This document shows, one piece after another, positions 60,001 through 64,000 of a DNA stretch of 64,000 nucleotides. The stretch spans positions 56,695,580 through 56,759,579 of the forward strand of contig NC_059500.1 of assembly GCF_018139145.2 (NCBI RefSeq), written 5' to 3'. The DNA comes from Gymnogyps californianus. Its lineage: Eukaryota; Chordata; Aves; Accipitriformes; Cathartidae. The position numbers and the translations under genes were made by a program. The notes beneath the pieces are model-generated. The model saw only the letters and a program-made list of their open reading frames with translations. It was not told the DNA's origin and ran no database searches. Position 1 is the first letter of the stretch. Each line of letters opens with the position of its first letter.

Positions 60001-63000
60001 CAGCAAAGTGAAAAAGCTACACGAGCACTCAGCAGCCCATACTGGGTGCCTTCCTCTCCCCAAGTATCCTGCCCTCCTTGGCCTCCACTCTCAGCAGCGC
60101 TGTGCCAAGGGCGGCTGGCATGCAAGAATCTGGTAGGGAACAGCCCTGGGTCTAATGGCAACGGACTGCTGTGTTGCTTTCGAGCAGCCAAAAGACAATC
60201 AACACCATTTATTTTGCTTTCCTTATCAGTGTTTTCCCTAACCTGCTCTAGTTGTCCCACATCAATCTTAAAACATGAGAACCACCCCATGTATATTACT
60301 ATTTTTTATCAGTATTTTGAGTCTCAAAACACAGCAGTGACACAAAATATCTGTGACTTCTGTCACGAGAGAGAAGGAAAAAAATTTTCTTATTTCAAAT
60401 CCACCCCTAACAACACATTTCAGAAAGTCCTTTCAGACTGGGAGACCCCCCCACAGCAGTTTTTCCACCAAAATTGATAAAGAAGGGGGTTTTTTTAGAG
60501 GAGTGGAGCACAGGGCCACCAGTGGCTTCTAATGACATCTTCAGCTGCCCTTTCATCTCCTGCCCAAACACTTGTGCTTCACTGTGGTGGGAATAAAATT
60601 CCCCCAGCTAAGACTGTGTATTTCTTCATGTGCCCACAGAGGCTGGCTGGTTACCTGTGAGCTCCGCTGTGTATCCAGGATTTCTGCCAAATACAGACTC
60701 TGGAAGGCGGTTGTGCTTGTGGAAATCCTTGTCTTTTCTGTAGATCCCCGTTCCCATTGCTGTATGGGCCTGTCTTGACCAATGATAAATATAAGCTATT
60801 GCAAAATGACACTGTTTTGCAGGTTTAACAGGTTACTTTTTCATAATGGATGCCTTCCTAGCTCCTTCTAGCTAATGCTTCCTTACAGATTCCCATAAGG
60901 AAAATGACTTCATCCTTATTAATACAGATGACAACAGAGGACCTTCTAGCATTTGATTGCACTTCTAAAAATAAAGCCACTAAACTACAGAGCATTCACT
61001 TTTACTGAGGTATCCCAGTGAAAGGCATAAAAAGAAGGTTGAATCTTCTCTTTGCAGTGCCCTGTGCTGCTTGTCTGATCACATCTAGTGATATGATTTA
61101 ATAGAAGTATCTTCAGAATAGTGTGTTCAGTGGCAGAAAGAGAACTGGCTTTGTTAGCTGAACTGATTTTCAGAAGATTTGTACCTTAGTTTTCAATAGA
61201 AAAGATAGATTTCATAAACAGAAAGGAGGCTCAGTGCTGTTACTTGTAGTATGTAGTTTATCCAAAGCAGCATTTGGAAACTAAAGAAAAGGAGAGAGGA
61301 TGTTTAGATAGTGTAATAACTCTGAGTTCATGTTGTAACTTAATTAAAGGGTGGTGTGATGCCATTTGTGAGTCTTCTCTGATAGGCTATTACCACATGC
61401 TGCCTTATGCAGCTTTTCTAACCTTACAGCCACCACCCTGTTTTATGATTTACATGTGTTTGGCTTGGAAAATAAACAACCAGAAAAAGTGATTGCTCTC
61501 AAAAAGAGAGAATTGTCTCTGTGTGGAGACAGTGGTATAGCTATGTATCCCCATGCGCTCAGTGCAGCTTGTATTGCTTTCTCTTAAACGTTTGGATTAA
61601 TTTCCTGCTCAGAGCAGACCGATCCCTCACCAAAGTAAAACCCATGTCAGCTTTAGCAGGAATGTTTTCAGAGTCTCCACCTGGGAAGACTACGTCTCTG
61701 AGTGGGAAAATAAACACATTGGCCTTCAGTTGGTTCACTGACTATTTTCTCTGCTGACAACAGTAATTGTTCTGTCAGTCAGGATGATGATGGTTTTCAG
61801 CACCAGGTCCTGAAAGAAGGAGATGGTAATGTTGCCTTTTGTTAGTATCTGGGCTCAGAAAACATGGTGGTACCTAATTTTGCCTGTGTTCATAAAGTTA
61901 ACTTAGAAACCAGGGGATAAGCACCCCCAATCAGTCAGTAGCTGACACAGATAAAGACAACTTTCACTGTGTCTTTCCTTATGTTTCAGATTTACCAGAT
62001 TAGGAGGAATATTTCACATATGCTCACAAGTTTTTGAACTGCACTGTACTCTCAATTATGTCATTACACTGGGAAGTGACTGCATTTCACATAGGTATAA
62101 CAGAGCAAATCTAGGCCTGTTACTCACATCATGACACTGACAGGCAGGAAAGTTATTTTTAAAATCATAAGATTTTTTTTTCTCCTAAATGAAGACCTTT
62201 TTTATAAAGGAGGACTTTTGCAGAACTCTAGTAGTACCAACAGAAAAATACCAGTGAGATATACCACTAAATACTGGTTCAAACCAGCACCAATTGGTAG
62301 TATAAAGCAGATAAAAACCTGTAACTGGTAGTTGAAATTACTTTGCCAAACTCGTGGACCACCTAGATCCACATCTGTACTGACAGTGCTTTTCTGAAAG
62401 TTCAGTGATTTTTTTTTTAAAGTGATCAGAGTACCAATGCTGTATTACAGGAGCACAGAGCCCTCTCTGATTATGTATGACAGTGAATACACCCCTTTTG
62501 CACACAAAAAAAGGAAACAAAAAATGTGTGCAGAGTATTTCCTATACAGTAATTTCTTATACAGTAATTTCATATACAGTATGTCTACAACATAGGAAAA
62601 TGAAATATCCTCTCACAGATAACACTAATGCCTCCAAACATGGTGCCATCATCATCTTTCTCACAAACCACTCATTTCCTACCCATGTAATGGAACATAC
62701 CCAGAAACAACTCTTTATCCTTTAATTTCACTTCCCCAAAACATCTCTTTGAGTATTACAACCCAGAGAAGTTTGGGGGAACTACAGCAGTACACACTTT
62801 CCCTGTAGATGGCAATACACTGTGTATTTATGAATGTATATGTGTTTACACAAATAGATAAACCCTCCATCTGACAAAATACTATACAAGAAACCACAAT
62901 GTCAATGTGCATATACATTTTGCATAAAGATGATTACACTGGTGTCATATATACAAAATATAGTGTTCAAGACACTGGCATACCCTTACAGTAGACAGTA

Positions 63001-64000
63001 TTTGCAGCTGTCTAGTGAACTACCTCTGCTCCTGCATCCATTAAGCCAGCTGCAGAAATCATGCATTGCTTCCTCTTGTGTTCCACCACTTAAACAGTTC
63101 ATTATGGCTTTCACACACAAAAAACCCTAGGGTTTTACTGTGAGGGCAAATAAAGAAATACCTATGGTGGAAGGCAGCACTGAGCTGCTGCCTGCTCTTG
63201 GGGACATCTGCTTGCCTCTCTGTGCCCTGGTGTCCCGTCTTACTCACCATCTGGCTTCCCTGTTTAAATTGCAGAGAGTGTCTCTTACTTCACATCCTCA
63301 AGTGCCCACAACAACGGAAACCTCTAAACAAGATCAAGGCCACTAGCACATAAAGTATAGTAAGCAACAATGATGAGGTGGCACACATATGAAACGACTG
63401 CCTTGTTTTGAAATAGCCATCACGTGAGTGATACACAGATCATCTGACAGTCAACCCCATCTACGTTTTATACTGCATCACACCACCATTGCTGCCATCT
63501 ATTCCATATTTCTCATTGGTTTCAGACCAAAAAGCTACATAACAAATACTTTAGTGTAAATTTTACAGATATTCAACACTCTAAAGCATTCACTAGAAAA
63601 AAATGCACTGATGCAACTCTGTACAGCTCCATGTGTTTAATTAGTCTAGGCCTGAATTCTCATCTCCAAAACCAGAATCTTCTGTAGGAAAAGACTCACA
63701 GCTTTAAAGTCTGATATCTTACTCTACTCTGTGTCTGAGAGTAAGTGCTCTGTCATGTTGGATATACATAGCGCCTATCTATCGCCCCTCCACACATCTA
63801 ACCCATACAGTAATAAGACTGTGGGTGTGGGAACAATTTTTATTTTGTGGGCTATATATTGCTGCTTCAAATTACTGAATGATTATGTAATTTATTATTA
63901 TTGTGTGTGGGTTTTGTTCTGCTGCGGGGTGGTTCTTCTTGTTAGGATCTTTCTTTTAAATACTGATTACAGTGCCAAGGGATGTGAATAGCCATCCTTG
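57079..64000. other. Intergenic DNA to the end of the window
   Basis: 57100-58500 is GC-richer with several overlapping open frames (192 codons at 57255-57833, 154 at 58011-58475), but I recognise no domain. After 59 kb the DNA is AT-rich. A 192-codon plus ORF at 59899-60477 also lacks recognisable features. Such lengths are expected a few times by chance in this much sequence. One small tandem repeat lies at 62537-62582. Confidence 0.45.
62537..62582 (+). repeat. About 16-bp tandem repeat, nearly three copies
   Basis: TATACAGTAATTTC(T/A)-type units repeated in direct order, with a shortened last copy ending TATACAGTATG. Confidence 0.85.

Noticed and set aside
59899..60477. 192-codon plus-strand ORF
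   Set aside because: No domain or family resemblance. Length is compatible with chance.

Overview
The window reads as nuclear DNA from a bird. The strongest evidence is two intact solo long terminal repeats of endogenous-retrovirus type, side by side at 27.2-29.0 kb, which I recognise from memory as common avian (probably neoavian) types. The interspersed DNA is AT-rich and mostly unique, with sharp CpG islands and degraded ancient amniote-type repeats. I found no bacterial-style gene, rRNA, tRNA, CRISPR array or convincing intact protein-coding gene. The open reading frames fit chance, GC-driven openness or transposon remains.

Layout. 1-2.0 kb: plain intergenic DNA. 2.0-2.6 kb: a CpG island with six perfect GGGGCC units. 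2.6-16 kb: AT-rich DNA with degraded SINE-like fragments, possible conserved non-coding blocks and one possible exon at 15.69-15.92 kb. 16.3-22.7 kb: a cluster of CpG islands at 16.3, 17.1-18.3, 20.1 and 21.5-22.5 kb. These are separated by AT-rich blocks with homeodomain- and POU-type motifs. This is the layout expected around a developmental regulator or its antisense/lncRNA promoters, although no coding exon of one was recognised.

22.7-39.7 kb: gene-poor DNA holding the two solo LTRs, a perfect palindrome and a threefold 20-bp repeat. 39.7-40.1 kb: tRNA-like repeat units, tandem and partly inverted. 43.2-43.8 kb: pyrimidine-rich sequence ending in AATAAA and an A15 tract, like the 3' end of a retrocopy. 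46.2-46.4 kb: a decayed Tc1/mariner-type transposase fragment.

51.05-52.32 kb holds the most notable item. It is a heavily mutated Ty3/gypsy-type retrotransposon remnant, with Gag, a damaged zinc knuckle and the N-terminal half of reverse transcriptase recognisable in the correct order. 53.5-64 kb: intergenic DNA with a tRNA-like fragment, a truncated LTR 5' end and a few short tandem repeats.

The genes do not form a pathway here. The window is best read as a regulatory and intergenic landscape with a fossil record of several mobile-element classes. Conservation and transcription, which would decide the functional calls, cannot be judged from sequence alone.
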